A DNA stretch of 64,000 nt from Rhizobium sp. NFR07 (GCF_900111905.1 NZ_FOKM01000016.1:1-64000), one strand, 5' to 3'. Positions 25,702-34,639 are shown, counted from the stretch's first letter. The notes: generated by a model not told the origin, from the letters alone. Made by a program: numbers and translations.

Positions 25702-27099
25702 ATGAGCGTCACGCTCAAGCTATACAATACCTTGAACCGCGAGAAGACGGCCTTCCAGCCGATCGATGCCGACAACGTGCGTATGTATGTCTGCGGCCCG
25801 ACGGTCTATGACTTCGCCCACATCGGCAATGCCCGCCCGGTCATCGTGTTCGACGTGCTGTTCCGGCTGCTGCGCCATGTCTATGGCGACGCCAAGGTGA
25901 CCTATGCGCGCAACATCACCGACGTCGACGACAAGATCAACGCTCGCGCCCTTCGGGATTTCCCACACCTGCCGCTCAACGACGCGATCCATGCGGTGAC
26001 GGAAAAGACGGCGAAGCAGTTTCATGAGGACGTGGCGGCTCTCGGCTGCCTCGAGCCGACCGTCGAGCCGCGCGCCACCGACAATATCGCCCAGATGATC
26101 GACATCATCGAGAAGCTGATCGCCCGCGGCCATGCCTATGTGGCGGAAGGCGAAGTGCTGTTCGACACCAAGTCGATGAGCGATTACGGCCAGCTTTCCA
26201 AGCGCCCGCTCGACGAGCAGCAGGCCGGCGCCCGCGTTGCCGTCGATGCCCACAAGAAGAACCCGGGCGACTTCGTGCTGTGGAAACTTTCCTCTCACAA
26301 CGAGCCCGGCTGGGACAGCCCCTGGGGTCGCGGCCGACCGGGCTGGCATATCGAATGCTCGGCCATGAGCCAGCGCTATCTCGGCGAGGTCTTCGACATC
26401 CATGGCGGCGGACTGGATCTGATCTTCCCGCATCATGAAAACGAGATCGCCCAGTCGCGCTGCGCCCATGGCACGCAGGTCATGGCGAACATCTGGATGC
26501 ATAACGGCTTCGTGCAGGTCGAAGGCCGCAAGATGTCGAAGTCGGAAGGCAATTTCACCACCATCAACCAGCTTCTTGCGACCGACACGTTCGGCGGCCG
26601 CCAGTGGCCGGGCGAGGTGCTGCGCCTTGCCATGCTGATGACCCATTATCGCGAGCCGATCGATTTTTCGATCAAGCGTCTGGAAGAGGCAGAGCGCCTT
26701 CTCGCCAAATGGCCGGCAGTCGATCTGTCCGAGATCCCCGCGGATACGACCCCCTGCCCCATCGTGATCGATGCGCTGGCCGATGACCTGAACACGGTCG
26801 CCGCCGTGCAGCGCATCCACGCATTGGCGCAAGAGGCTAATGTCGACAGAACGCTGGTGCCTATGTTCGCCGCCAGTGCCGCCCTTCTCGGCATTCTCCC
26901 GAAGAAGACCGAGATCGACGAGGCTCTGGCCAATGCGGTCGACGCCCTGGTGGCCATGCGGCTTGAAATGCTGAAGGCGAAGAATTTCGCAGAAGCCGAC
27001 AAGATCCGCGACGAACTCTCGGCCAAGGGTATACAGCTGAAGGACGGCAAGGATGCCGCGAGCGGCGAGCGGGTGACGACCTGGGAGGTCAAGCGGTAA
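25702..27099 (+). CDS. cysS: Cysteine--tRNA ligase
   Basis: Charges tRNA-Cys. The 465-residue class I synthetase has the Zn-binding Cys in MYVCGPTVYD, the HIGH-type motif HIGNARP and KMSKSEGNF, with the C-terminal anticodon-binding helices. I start at ATG 25702 (MSVTLKLYNT) rather than ten codons upstream. It is followed 59 bases later by the vapB gene in the same orientation. Confidence 0.97.
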   Translation: MSVTLKLYNTLNREKTAFQPIDADNVRMYVCGPTVYDFAHIGNARPVIVFDVLFRLLRHVYGDAKVTYARNITDVDDKINARALRDFPHLPLNDAIHAVTEKTAKQFHEDVAALGCLEPTVEPRATDNIAQMIDIIEKLIARGHAYVAEGEVLFDTKSMSDYGQLSKRPLDEQQAGARVAVDAHKKNPGDFVLWKLSSHNEPGWDSPWGRGRPGWHIECSAMSQRYLGEVFDIHGGGLDLIFPHHENEIAQSRCAHGTQVMANIWMHNGFVQVEGRKMSKSEGNFTTINQLLATDTFGGRQWPGEVLRLAMLMTHYREPIDFSIKRLEEAERLLAKWPAVDLSEIPADTTPCPIVIDALADDLNTVAAVQRIHALAQEANVDRTLVPMFAASAALLGILPKKTEIDEALANAVDALVAMRLEMLKAKNFAEADKIRDELSAKGIQLKDGKDAASGERVTTWEVKR

Positions 27100-27158
27100 C
27101 GCTTGCCGCTCCCGGGTGGCCGGCCCTATGGTGCAACGACAAGGCGATGGAGGAAGAC

Positions 27159-27419
27159 ATGGGTGCAGAGCGTCACGTAAAATTCTTCCGCAACGGCAGT
27201 TCCCAGGCGGTCGTCATCCCGGCCGAATTCGAGATGGCCGGCGAAGAAGCCGTCATGCGCAAGGAAGGTGATCGGCTCGTCATCGAGCCGGTCGAGAAGA
27301 AAAGTGATCTTCGCGAGTGGCTGGCGAGCATCGAGCCCTGGGATGAGGATTTCCCGGATGTTGACGAAGATCAGCCACCGATGAAAGAGACCGACATCTT
27401 CAAGGATGCCGACCGGTGA
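27159..27419 (+). CDS. VapB-type antitoxin (AbrB/SpoVT fold)
   Basis: An 86-residue antitoxin. The N-terminal AbrB-like DNA-binding half is seen in VKFFRNGSSQAVVIPAEFEM and the acidic C-terminal half (EWLASIEPWDEDFPDVDED) would wrap the toxin. VapB normally neutralises VapC and represses the operon. GGAGGAAG lies 6 bases before ATG 27159. Its stop overlaps the vapC start by 4 bases. Confidence 0.88.
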   Translation: MGAERHVKFFRNGSSQAVVIPAEFEMAGEEAVMRKEGDRLVIEPVEKKSDLREWLASIEPWDEDFPDVDEDQPPMKETDIFKDADR

Positions 27420-27838
27420 CACAGGGCTGGCGCTACATGCTCGATACGAACATTGCGTCGGAAATGATCCGTCATCCGAATGGCGTTGTAGCCGAGCGTC
27501 TTCTCGATATCGAATCTGAGTGCTGCATCAGCGCGCTCGTCGCATCGGAGCTTCGCTACGGCGCGGAAAAGAGAGGGTCGGTGCGGCTTTCCGGACTTGT
27601 AGCCGCCCTCCTCCACAGGCTTTCGGTCGTGCCCTATGAGGATAGTTCTGCGGTTCATTATGCGGATATTCGCACCGATCTCACGGCCAAGGGAACACCG
27701 ATTGGCCCCGTCGACCTCTTCATAGCGGCCCATGCACGTTCCCTCGATCTCACGCTCGTTACCAACAACGTTCGCGAATTCTCCCGCGTCGACGGTCTGA
27801 AGGTCGAGAACTGGCTGCACGAGGAACCTGCTCCATGA
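27416..27838 (+). CDS. VapC-type toxin, PIN-domain RNase
   Basis: A 140-residue PIN domain protein with the acidic metal site visible: Asp10 in YMLDTNIAS, Glu in SALVASELRYG, and the Asp residues in VDLFIAAHARSLDLTLVTNN. VapC toxins cut tRNA or rRNA when freed from VapB. The GTG start overlaps the vapB stop (GTGA) and its own stop overlaps the first GFA gene (ATGA), which couples this toxin to downstream metabolic genes. Confidence 0.9.
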   Translation: MTQGWRYMLDTNIASEMIRHPNGVVAERLLDIESECCISALVASELRYGAEKRGSVRLSGLVAALLHRLSVVPYEDSSAVHYADIRTDLTAKGTPIGPVDLFIAAHARSLDLTLVTNNVREFSRVDGLKVENWLHEEPAP

Positions 27839-28338
27839 CCACTCTCCACACCGGCGGGTGCCAGTGCGGTGCCGTGCGTTACCGGGCGGAAGGCGCGTTC
27901 GGTTTCCCGCATGTCTGCCATTGCCGCATGTGCCAGAAGGCGGCGGGGAGCTATTTCATGCCGTTCGGCGGCGTCATGCGTGAGAATTTTACGCTTACCC
28001 GCGGCGAGCCGGCGTGGTTCCAGTCTTCGGAGACGGTGCGGCGCGGGTTCTGCGCCGAGTGCGGCACCCCCCTGTTTTATGATGGCGGGGCGGATCACAT
28101 TAGCATCACGCTCGGCTCGCTTGACGAGCCTGCAAGCGTGAAACCCGAGATGCGGACGAACCTCGCGCGCAAGATGCCCTGGTTCGGCGAGCTGGACGCT
28201 CTCCATCATGACGGCAGCTTCGACATGAAACCTGAAGACGAGGCAGCGATCGCGCAGAGCAGCCGCCAACACCCCGATCACGATACCGAAATCTGGCCGC
28301 TGGCTCAGGCCGCATCTCAGCCGAAGGAGCGGACGTGA
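27835..28338 (+). CDS. GFA family zinc protein, copy 1
   Basis: A 167-residue GFA/CENP-V-fold protein. Zinc ligands are visible in GGCQCGAVRY, CHCRMCQK and CAECGTP. The family includes glutathione-dependent formaldehyde-activating enzyme, but most members have no proven activity. It is the first of four paralogs in this operon and shares the tail motif HPDHDTEIW with them. Starts inside the vapC stop and ends in the start of copy 2 (GTGA). Confidence 0.9.
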   Translation: MTTLHTGGCQCGAVRYRAEGAFGFPHVCHCRMCQKAAGSYFMPFGGVMRENFTLTRGEPAWFQSSETVRRGFCAECGTPLFYDGGADHISITLGSLDEPASVKPEMRTNLARKMPWFGELDALHHDGSFDMKPEDEAAIAQSSRQHPDHDTEIWPLAQAASQPKERT

Positions 28339-28859
28339 CCCACCACCTTCATACCGGCGGTTGCCAGTGCGGCGCGATCCGCTTCCGCATCGAGGGCAAG
28401 CCCGGCCAGTCGTCGATCTGCCACTGTCGCATGTGCCAGAAGGCCTTCGGCGCCTATTACGCGCCACTCGTCTCGACCCGTGGCGCCGCCTTCACCTGGA
28501 CGCGCGGTGAACCGAAATACTTCCATTCGTCCAATCACGTGCGCCGCGGCTTCTGCGACAATTGCGGCACGCCGCTGACCTACGAGGCGGCGGACGGGCT
28601 GGCGATTTCGGCGGGTGCGCTGGACGATCCGTCGAGCCTGCCACCCTCGATGCAATACGGCGTCGAGGCCAAGGTGCCGTTCGTCGATCATCTCGGCGCA
28701 CTGCCTTCGCATCACACGATGGACGATATCGCGGAAGCCCCTTTCCTCGCCGATATCGTCTCGAACCAGCATCCCGACCACGACACCGAGACGTGGCAAC
28801 CTGTTGCCGCCGGCGGCGGCGGCGCCCCTGTTTCAGCCAGCAAGGAGGACAATGCATGA
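28335..28859 (+). CDS. GFA family zinc protein, copy 2
   Basis: A 174-residue paralog of its neighbours, with GGCQCGAIRF, CHCRMCQK, CDNCGTP and the tail QHPDHDTETW. The GTG start overlaps the copy 1 stop by 4 bases. The C-terminal Gly/Ala stretch after the tail motif (AAGGGGAPVSASKED) is unique to this copy. Activity is not assigned beyond the family level. Confidence 0.9.
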   Translation: MTHHLHTGGCQCGAIRFRIEGKPGQSSICHCRMCQKAFGAYYAPLVSTRGAAFTWTRGEPKYFHSSNHVRRGFCDNCGTPLTYEAADGLAISAGALDDPSSLPPSMQYGVEAKVPFVDHLGALPSHHTMDDIAEAPFLADIVSNQHPDHDTETWQPVAAGGGGAPVSASKEDNA

Positions 28860-29347
28860 CGGAAATGACGAGACCGGCACACGAGAGAACCGGCGGCTGC
28901 CAGTGCGGCGCCGTGCGCTTCAGGATCCGCGGTGAACTCGGCCGCGCCTCGATCTGCCATTGCCGCATGTGCCAGAAGGCCTTCGGCGGCTTTTTCGGCC
29001 CGCTCGTCACGGCTCCTCGCGACGGCGTTGAGTGGACCCGCGGCGAACCGAGATATTTCCAGTCTTCCGTCAATATCGATCGCGGGTTCTGCGAGAACTG
29101 CGGCACACCTCTGACCTATCGCACGCCGAGCACGCTCGACATCGCCATCGGTGCCTTCGACGAGCGCGACGATCTCGCACCGAAGGTTCAGGTGAACCAC
29201 CATTTCCGGCTTCCCTGGATCGAAACGATCTTCGATGCGCCCGTGCATGGTGATCCGGACTACTATTCCAAGCAGGAACAGATCATCTCCTTCCAGCATC
29301 CAGACCACGACACCGAAAACTGGCCCGAGAAAGGCTTGCATCTGTGA
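28856..29347 (+). CDS. GFA family zinc protein, copy 3
   Basis: A 163-residue paralog with GGCQCGAVRF, CHCRMCQK, CENCGTP and the tail QHPDHDTENW. ATG 28856 overlaps the copy 2 stop and has AAGGAGG upstream; a much longer open frame on the same strand is a codon-bias artefact. The segment FDAPVHGDPDYYSKQEQ before the tail differs from the other copies. Confidence 0.9.
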   Translation: MTEMTRPAHERTGGCQCGAVRFRIRGELGRASICHCRMCQKAFGGFFGPLVTAPRDGVEWTRGEPRYFQSSVNIDRGFCENCGTPLTYRTPSTLDIAIGAFDERDDLAPKVQVNHHFRLPWIETIFDAPVHGDPDYYSKQEQIISFQHPDHDTENWPEKGLHL

Positions 29348-30309
29348 TGACAACCGAAGTTCTGCGTACGCTCTATCCCGCAACCACGGCCTATGACGCA
29401 GGCGCGCTCGATGTCGGCGACGGCCATGTGATCAATTGGGAACGCCACGGCACGAAGGGCGCCAAGCCTGTCGTGTTCCTGCATGGCGGCCCGGGCGGCG
29501 GTATCACGCCGATCCAGTCGCGCCTGTTCGATCCCCTGCTCTACGACATTCTACTGTTCGACCAGCGCGGCTGCGGAAAATCGACGCCCTATGCCAGCCT
29601 CGACAACAACACAACCTGGGATCTTGTTGCCGATATCGAGCGGCTGCGCGAAATGGTCGGTGTCGAGAAATGGCAGGTCTTCGGCGGATCCTGGGGCTCG
29701 ACGCTGGCGCTTGCCTATGCCGAGACCCATCCCGAGCGCGTGACGGAGCTTCTGCTACGCGGCGTCTATACCTTCACCAAGGCCGAACTCAGCTGGTACT
29801 ATCAGTTCGGCGTCTCGGAAATGTTCCCGGATGCGTGGGAGGCCTTCGTTGCGCCCATTCCCGAAGACGAACGCCACGAGATGATGCTCGCCTATCACCG
29901 CCGGCTTACGGTCGCCGACAAGGTCGAGCAGATCCGCTGCGCCAAGGCGTGGAGCACCTGGGAAGGCTCGACCATCACCCTCCTGCCCGATCCGGCAATG
30001 ACGGCCGGCTTCGGCGAGGACCATTATGCACTCGCCTTCGCTCGCATCGAGAACCACTATTTCGTCAATGCCGGCTGGCTGGATGAAGGCCAGCTGTTGC
30101 GCGATGCGACGAAGCTGAAAGGCATTCCCGGCGTCATCGTCCACGGCCGCTACGACATGCCCTGCCCGCTGAAATATGCCTGGCAGCTCTCGAAGGTGTG
30201 GACCGACGCCGATTTCCACATCGTCGAGGGCGCGGGTCACGCGGTTTCGGAGCCTGGGATTACTGATCAGTTGATCCGCGCGACGGATCGGTTTGCGGGG
30301 AAGAGTTAA
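29347..30309 (+). CDS. pip: Prolyl aminopeptidase
   Basis: Releases N-terminal proline from peptides in the cytoplasm. The 320-residue alpha/beta hydrolase has the oxyanion motif HGGPGGG, DQRGCGKS, the nucleophile in GGSWGSTLALAYA, Asp in HGRYDMPCP and His in GAGHAVSEP, all typical of the S33 proline iminopeptidases. ATG 29347 overlaps the copy 3 stop (TGATG); a GTG one codon earlier is also possible. It lies between GFA copies 3 and 4. Confidence 0.92.
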   Translation: MTTEVLRTLYPATTAYDAGALDVGDGHVINWERHGTKGAKPVVFLHGGPGGGITPIQSRLFDPLLYDILLFDQRGCGKSTPYASLDNNTTWDLVADIERLREMVGVEKWQVFGGSWGSTLALAYAETHPERVTELLLRGVYTFTKAELSWYYQFGVSEMFPDAWEAFVAPIPEDERHEMMLAYHRRLTVADKVEQIRCAKAWSTWEGSTITLLPDPAMTAGFGEDHYALAFARIENHYFVNAGWLDEGQLLRDATKLKGIPGVIVHGRYDMPCPLKYAWQLSKVWTDADFHIVEGAGHAVSEPGITDQLIRATDRFAGKS

Positions 30310-30339
30310 CCCAACCCGGCGGAACGGTGAGGAGGAGAG

Positions 30340-30807
30340 ATGAGTGAGCACTTGAGCGGCGGCTGCCAATGCGGCGCCGTCCGCTATTCCGTCCAGGGAG
30401 AGATTGCCGAGCGTGCCATCTGTCACTGCCGCATGTGCCAGAAGGCCGTCGGCTCGATCGTCTGGCCGTTCCTCACCGCCAGGGTGGAGGACGTCATGTG
30501 GACGCGTGGCCGGCCCGCTCTCTATCGGAGTTCGGCGGCCGGCGAGCGTGGCTTTTGCGGCACCTGCGGCACACCGCTCAGCTTCCAGCCCGTCGGCGGT
30601 AGCGAAATAGACCTGTCGATCGGCAGCCTCGACGATCCGTCCGCCATCAAGCCCGACCACCAGTATTTCACCGGCACCCGCATGCCCTGGTTCCACGAAC
30701 TCGCCAGCCTGCCGGAAAAGGCAAGTTCCGCGTCGCCCGACGATATCGAACGGCGGCGCCCCTTTCAGCATCCCGACCACGACACGACAGAATGGCCAAG
30801 ACCATGA
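30340..30807 (+). CDS. GFA family zinc protein, copy 4
   Basis: A 155-residue paralog, somewhat more divergent, with GGCQCGAVRY, CHCRMCQK, CGTCGTP and tail QHPDHDTTEW. It follows pip by 30 bases, the only real gap in the polycistron, and has GAGGAGAG upstream of ATG. Its stop overlaps the cimA start (ATGA). Confidence 0.9.
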   Translation: MSEHLSGGCQCGAVRYSVQGEIAERAICHCRMCQKAVGSIVWPFLTARVEDVMWTRGRPALYRSSAAGERGFCGTCGTPLSFQPVGGSEIDLSIGSLDDPSAIKPDHQYFTGTRMPWFHELASLPEKASSASPDDIERRRPFQHPDHDTTEWPRP

Positions 30808-32435
30808 CCCGCGCCCCGATCACCAGAGACCGCATCCACCTCTTCGACACTACTCTTCGCGACGGGCAGCAGACGCCCGGCGTCGACTTTTCCGTCGAGG
30901 ACAAGATCGCGATTTCGGCGATGCTCGACGAATTCGGCTTCGACTATATCGAGGGTGGATATCCCGGCGCCAACCCGACCGACACCGCCTTCTTCAGCCA
31001 GAAACGGACCAGACGGGCAAAATTCGTCGCCTTCGGCATGACCAAGCGGGCCGGCATTTCCGCCTCCAACGATCCGGGGCTCGCCACGCTTCTACAGGCA
31101 AAGAGCGATGCCGTCTGTTTCGTCGCCAAGAGCTGGGATTACCATGTCGCCGTCGCGCTTGGCTGCACAAACGAGGAAAACCTCGAATCCATCCGCGACA
31201 GCGTCGAAGCCGCCAAGGCTGCGGGCAAGGAGCCGCTCGTCGACTGCGAACATTTCTTCGACGGATACAAGGCCAATCCGGACTACGCGCTTGCCTGCGC
31301 CCGCACGGCTTACGAAGCGGGCGCCCGCTGGGTGGTTCTCTGCGACACCAATGGCGGCACGCAGCCGAACGAGATCCGCGAGATCGTCGCCTCTGTCATC
31401 GCATCCGGCATTCTGGGCACAGCGCTCGGCATCCACGCCCATGACGATACCGGCCAGGCCGTCGCCAATTCGCTGGCGGCGATCGAAGCCGGCTGTCGGC
31501 AGGTACAGGGCACGCTGAACGGCATCGGCGAGCGCTGCGGCAATGCCAACCTGATCACGCTGATCGCCACGCTCTGTCTCAAGGAGGCCTATGCCTCCCG
31601 CTTCGAGACCGCCATCGATCCGGATCGGCTTACCGGGCTGACGCGCCTGTCCCATTCCTTCGACGAACTGCTCAACCGCTCGCCCAACCATCAAACGCCC
31701 TATGTCGGCGCATCCGCCTTCGCCACCAAGGCCGGCATCCATGCCTCGGCGCTCTTGAAAGACCCGCGCACCTACGAGCATGTGACGCCGGAGAGTGTGG
31801 GCAATTTCCGCAAGGTCATGGTCTCGGATCAGGGTGGCAAGTCCAACTTCATCAATGCCCTGAAGCGGCGCGGCATCGAGGTCGCCAAGGACGATCCGAA
31901 GCTCGACAAGCTGATCTCGATCGTCAAGGAACGCGAGGCATCGGGTTATGCCTATGAAGGCGCCGATGCCAGCTTCGAACTGCTCGCCCGCCGCACGCTC
32001 GGCGTCATCCCGGATTTCTTCGACGTCGACGGTTTTCGGGTCATGGTGGAGCGCCGCTTCGACAGCTTCGGCCGGGTGAAGACCGTATCGGAAGCCGTCG
32101 TCCGCATCGTCATCGACGGCGAGCAGCATATGTCGGTGGCCGAAGGCGACGGACCGGTCAACGCGCTCGACCTGGCGCTGCGAAAGGATTTCGGCAAATA
32201 CCAGAACGAGATCGACGATCTCGTGCTCGCAGACTTCAAGGTGCGCATCCTCAACGGCGGCACCGAGGCGATCACCCGCGTCCTGATCGAATCCACCGAT
32301 TCGAGCGGTGTTCGCTGGTGGACCGTCGGCGTGTCGGAGAACATCATCGACGCCTCGTTCCAGGCGCTGATGGATTCGGTCATCTACAAGCTGATGAAGA
32401 ACCGGCAACTGGCAGGAAAGATCGCGGCGGAGTGA
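30804..32435 (+). CDS. cimA: Citramalate synthase
   Basis: Condenses pyruvate and acetyl-CoA to (R)-citramalate, an entry to isoleucine synthesis. The 543-residue protein has the HMGL-like TIM barrel (LFDTTLRDGQQTPG, HAHDDTGQAVANS, GTLNGIGERCGNANL) and a C-terminal LeuA-type regulatory domain. Related 2-isopropylmalate/homocitrate synthases share the fold, but the overall layout and the FDTTLRDGQQTPGVDF opening fit CimA. I start at ATG 30804, overlapping the GFA4 stop; ATG 30792 is also in frame. Confidence 0.9.
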   Translation: MTRAPITRDRIHLFDTTLRDGQQTPGVDFSVEDKIAISAMLDEFGFDYIEGGYPGANPTDTAFFSQKRTRRAKFVAFGMTKRAGISASNDPGLATLLQAKSDAVCFVAKSWDYHVAVALGCTNEENLESIRDSVEAAKAAGKEPLVDCEHFFDGYKANPDYALACARTAYEAGARWVVLCDTNGGTQPNEIREIVASVIASGILGTALGIHAHDDTGQAVANSLAAIEAGCRQVQGTLNGIGERCGNANLITLIATLCLKEAYASRFETAIDPDRLTGLTRLSHSFDELLNRSPNHQTPYVGASAFATKAGIHASALLKDPRTYEHVTPESVGNFRKVMVSDQGGKSNFINALKRRGIEVAKDDPKLDKLISIVKEREASGYAYEGADASFELLARRTLGVIPDFFDVDGFRVMVERRFDSFGRVKTVSEAVVRIVIDGEQHMSVAEGDGPVNALDLALRKDFGKYQNEIDDLVLADFKVRILNGGTEAITRVLIESTDSSGVRWWTVGVSENIIDASFQALMDSVIYKLMKNRQLAGKIAAE

Positions 32436-32469
32436 GCCCCACCGCGATCCAGTCATTGCGAGATAGGGT

Positions 32470-33441
32470 TCACTTCGTGGCGATCGAACGGTCAAGGAAA
32501 TCCTGGATCAACGGCGCCATCTCGTCCAGCTTGTCCTCCAGGGCGAAATGGCCGGTGTCTAGGATGTGCAGTTCGGCTTCCGGAAGATCCTTCAGATAGG
32601 GGTGAGCACCCTCCTCCGGAAATATCTTGTCGTTTTTGCCCCAGACGATCAGGGTCGGGGGCTTGCGCTCGCGGAAGAAGGCCTGGAACTGCGGGTAGAG
32701 CGGCACATTGGTGCGATAGTCGTAGAACAGGTCGAGCTGGATGTCGTTATTGCCGGGCCGGTCGAGCAGCGCCTGGTCCTGCGTCCAGTTGTCGGGGCTG
32801 ATGCGGGTGAGGTCCTTGACGCCGTCGGTATATTGGAACTTGGTGATATCCAGCGTAAAGAGCTTCAGGAGCGCCTTGCGATCCTCGTCCGAACCGCTCT
32901 TCCAGTAGGTCTTGATCGGATCCCAGAATTCCCTCAGGCCCTCGTCATAGGCGTTGCCGTTCTGCACGATCATCGCCGTGACGCGGTCGGGATGCTTGAG
33001 CGCCAGCCGGAAGCCGACCGGTGCGCCGTAGTCCATCACATACATGGCGTAGCGGCTCACGCCGAGCTTGGTGACGAGCGCATCGACCATGTCGGTATAG
33101 TGGCCGAACGAATACTGGAACGCCTTGTGGTCGGGCGCGTCGCTGTAGCCGAAGCCCGGATAGTCAGGTGCAATCACATGGTAACGGTAGGCGAGCAGCG
33201 GAATGAGATTGCGGAACATGTGCGACGACGTCGGAAAACCATGCAGCAGCAGGACGACCGGGCCGTCCTTGGGGCCGGCTTCGCGGTAGAACATGTCCAC
33301 GCCATCAATGTCGGCGGTGTGGTAATGCACCGTCACGGGCGCCGGGGGCGCCTCTTCGACCACGTCGGCAGCCGCCGCGGTTCCAGCAAAAGGCATGACG
33401 CCGGCAAGCAGAAGGGCCAGCACAAGAATTGGTCGTTTCAT
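32470..33441 (-). CDS. Secreted alpha/beta hydrolase with Asp nucleophile
   Basis: A 323-residue protein with a signal peptide (residues 1-24, cut near TAAAA-D) and an alpha/beta hydrolase fold: HGFPTSS oxyanion region, nucleophile elbow VMDYGAPVG with Asp137, acid in WGKNDKIFP and His in DTGHFALED. An Asp nucleophile is typical of epoxide hydrolases and haloalkane/fluoroacetate dehalogenases rather than esterases. The export signal is unusual for these. It is probably monocistronic, convergent with cimA and lying 3' of a LysR gene on the same strand. Confidence 0.87.
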   Translation of the reverse strand: MKRPILVLALLLAGVMPFAGTAAAADVVEEAPPAPVTVHYHTADIDGVDMFYREAGPKDGPVVLLLHGFPTSSHMFRNLIPLLAYRYHVIAPDYPGFGYSDAPDHKAFQYSFGHYTDMVDALVTKLGVSRYAMYVMDYGAPVGFRLALKHPDRVTAMIVQNGNAYDEGLREFWDPIKTYWKSGSDEDRKALLKLFTLDITKFQYTDGVKDLTRISPDNWTQDQALLDRPGNNDIQLDLFYDYRTNVPLYPQFQAFFRERKPPTLIVWGKNDKIFPEEGAHPYLKDLPEAELHILDTGHFALEDKLDEMAPLIQDFLDRSIATK

Positions 33442-33515
33442 CCCGTTTCTCCTTATCGATTGGCTATAAAAATTGACATTTGGGCTTTGACGATAACCGT
33501 TGGTTCGCCCGCGTG

Positions 33516-33549
33516 AATGCGCAAAAGGCGAAAGGAAGAATTGCGCATT
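33516..33549. promoter_or_regulatory. Inverted repeat upstream of the hydrolase gene
   Basis: AATGCGCAA (33516-33524) and TTGCGCATT (33541-33549) are perfect 9-base arms with a 16-base spacer, 75-108 bases upstream of the hydrolase start. It is a likely operator, possibly for the neighbouring LysR regulator. Confidence 0.5.
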
Positions 33550-33632
33550 GCGGAATAAACCTGATCATAAATCACATGTTTACTGGCGCCATGCACTCCT
33601 CTGCGGCATGGCCACGCACCTCCTTCCGGGCA

Positions 33633-34529
33633 TCAGTTGATCAACGGATTCTGACGCAGTCTCTCGACTGCGAGGTCGACGAAGGCGCGCACCTTGGCGG
33701 GTGCATGGCGGCCTTCCGTATGAACGACATGGACTGGCAGCGGCTCTTCCTCGTGATCCGCCAGCACGACTTTGAGGCGCCCAATGCTGATGGCCGGCGC
33801 CACCTGATAGGAGAGAAGCCGGGTCAGCCCCCATCCGCCCTCCGCCGCCGCCATTGCGCTTTCATTCGTGTTGCAGAACAGCAGCGGATGGACGTTGACG
33901 CTGGTCTTGTCCTTCCGCCCAAAGCGCCATTCCAGCGATGTCCATGCGGCCGTGGAGGCGATGATGCGGTGCTGGGCAAGTTCGGCCGGAACGCTGGGGG
34001 TCCCGTGCTTTTCCATATAGGCCGGTGCGCCGCAGATAATCCGGCGGATCGAGCCGACCTTGATGGCACTCTGGCCGGAATCCTGCAGATGACCGATCCG
34101 GACCGCCACGTCGACACCTTCCTCGATCATGTTGACGATCCGGTCGACGAACAGGCTGCGTCCGGTCACCGAAGGGTAGCGATCGAGATATTCGAGCATG
34201 ATCGGCAGGACATGCTCCTGACCGAACATGGCCGAGCCGGTCACGGTCAACGTTCCACCGGGATTGGCGTAGACGCCTGCTGCCGAAGCCTCCGCTTCGG
34301 CAATGTCGGAGAGGATGCGGCGGCAGTCCTCGTAGTAGCGGCAGCCGGCCTCCGTCAGCTTGACGGTGCGTGTCGTGCGCGACAGAAGCCTGGTGCCGAT
34401 CAGCGCCTCCATCGCCGAGACCGCCCGTGTCACTGCCGGCGGGCTCATGTGAAGCTGCCGCCCAGCATCGGCGAAACTGCCCGTCTCGGCCACCTTGACG
34501 AAGGTCTTCATCGCATGCCAGCGATCCAT
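33633..34529 (-). CDS. LysR family transcriptional regulator
   Basis: A 298-residue LysR regulator with N-terminal winged helix (FADAGRQLHMSPPAVTRAVSAMEALIGTRLLSRTTR) and effector-binding domain. GGGGAAA precedes ATG 34529 (MDRWHAM). It is divergent from another LysR gene with a 110-base shared promoter region, and upstream of the hydrolase on the same strand; it may regulate either. Confidence 0.92.
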   Translation of the reverse strand: MDRWHAMKTFVKVAETGSFADAGRQLHMSPPAVTRAVSAMEALIGTRLLSRTTRTVKLTEAGCRYYEDCRRILSDIAEAEASAAGVYANPGGTLTVTGSAMFGQEHVLPIMLEYLDRYPSVTGRSLFVDRIVNMIEEGVDVAVRIGHLQDSGQSAIKVGSIRRIICGAPAYMEKHGTPSVPAELAQHRIIASTAAWTSLEWRFGRKDKTSVNVHPLLFCNTNESAMAAAEGGWGLTRLLSYQVAPAISIGRLKVVLADHEEEPLPVHVVHTEGRHAPAKVRAFVDLAVERLRQNPLIN

Positions 34530-34551
34530 GTCTATTTCCCCGTTCACTGAG

Positions 34552-34577
34552 GCCGCAAACTGTCGCCAGCTTGCGGC
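34552..34577. promoter_or_regulatory. Palindrome in the divergent lysR-lysR promoter
   Basis: GCCGCAA (34552-34558) and TTGCGGC (34571-34577) are perfect 7-base arms with a 12-base spacer. The position between two divergent LysR genes suggests an operator for one or both. Confidence 0.5.
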
Positions 34578-34639
34578 TCTTCCCCTTGCACGTGTAATCC
34601 ACCACAATCGCGCGGCTACAGCCGCCACACGGAAAGACG

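Noticed and set aside
28562..28855. Possible N-terminal extension of GFA copy 3
   Set aside because: The upstream part overlaps GFA copy 2 in another frame; the ATG at 28856 has AAGGAGG upstream and fits the family start.
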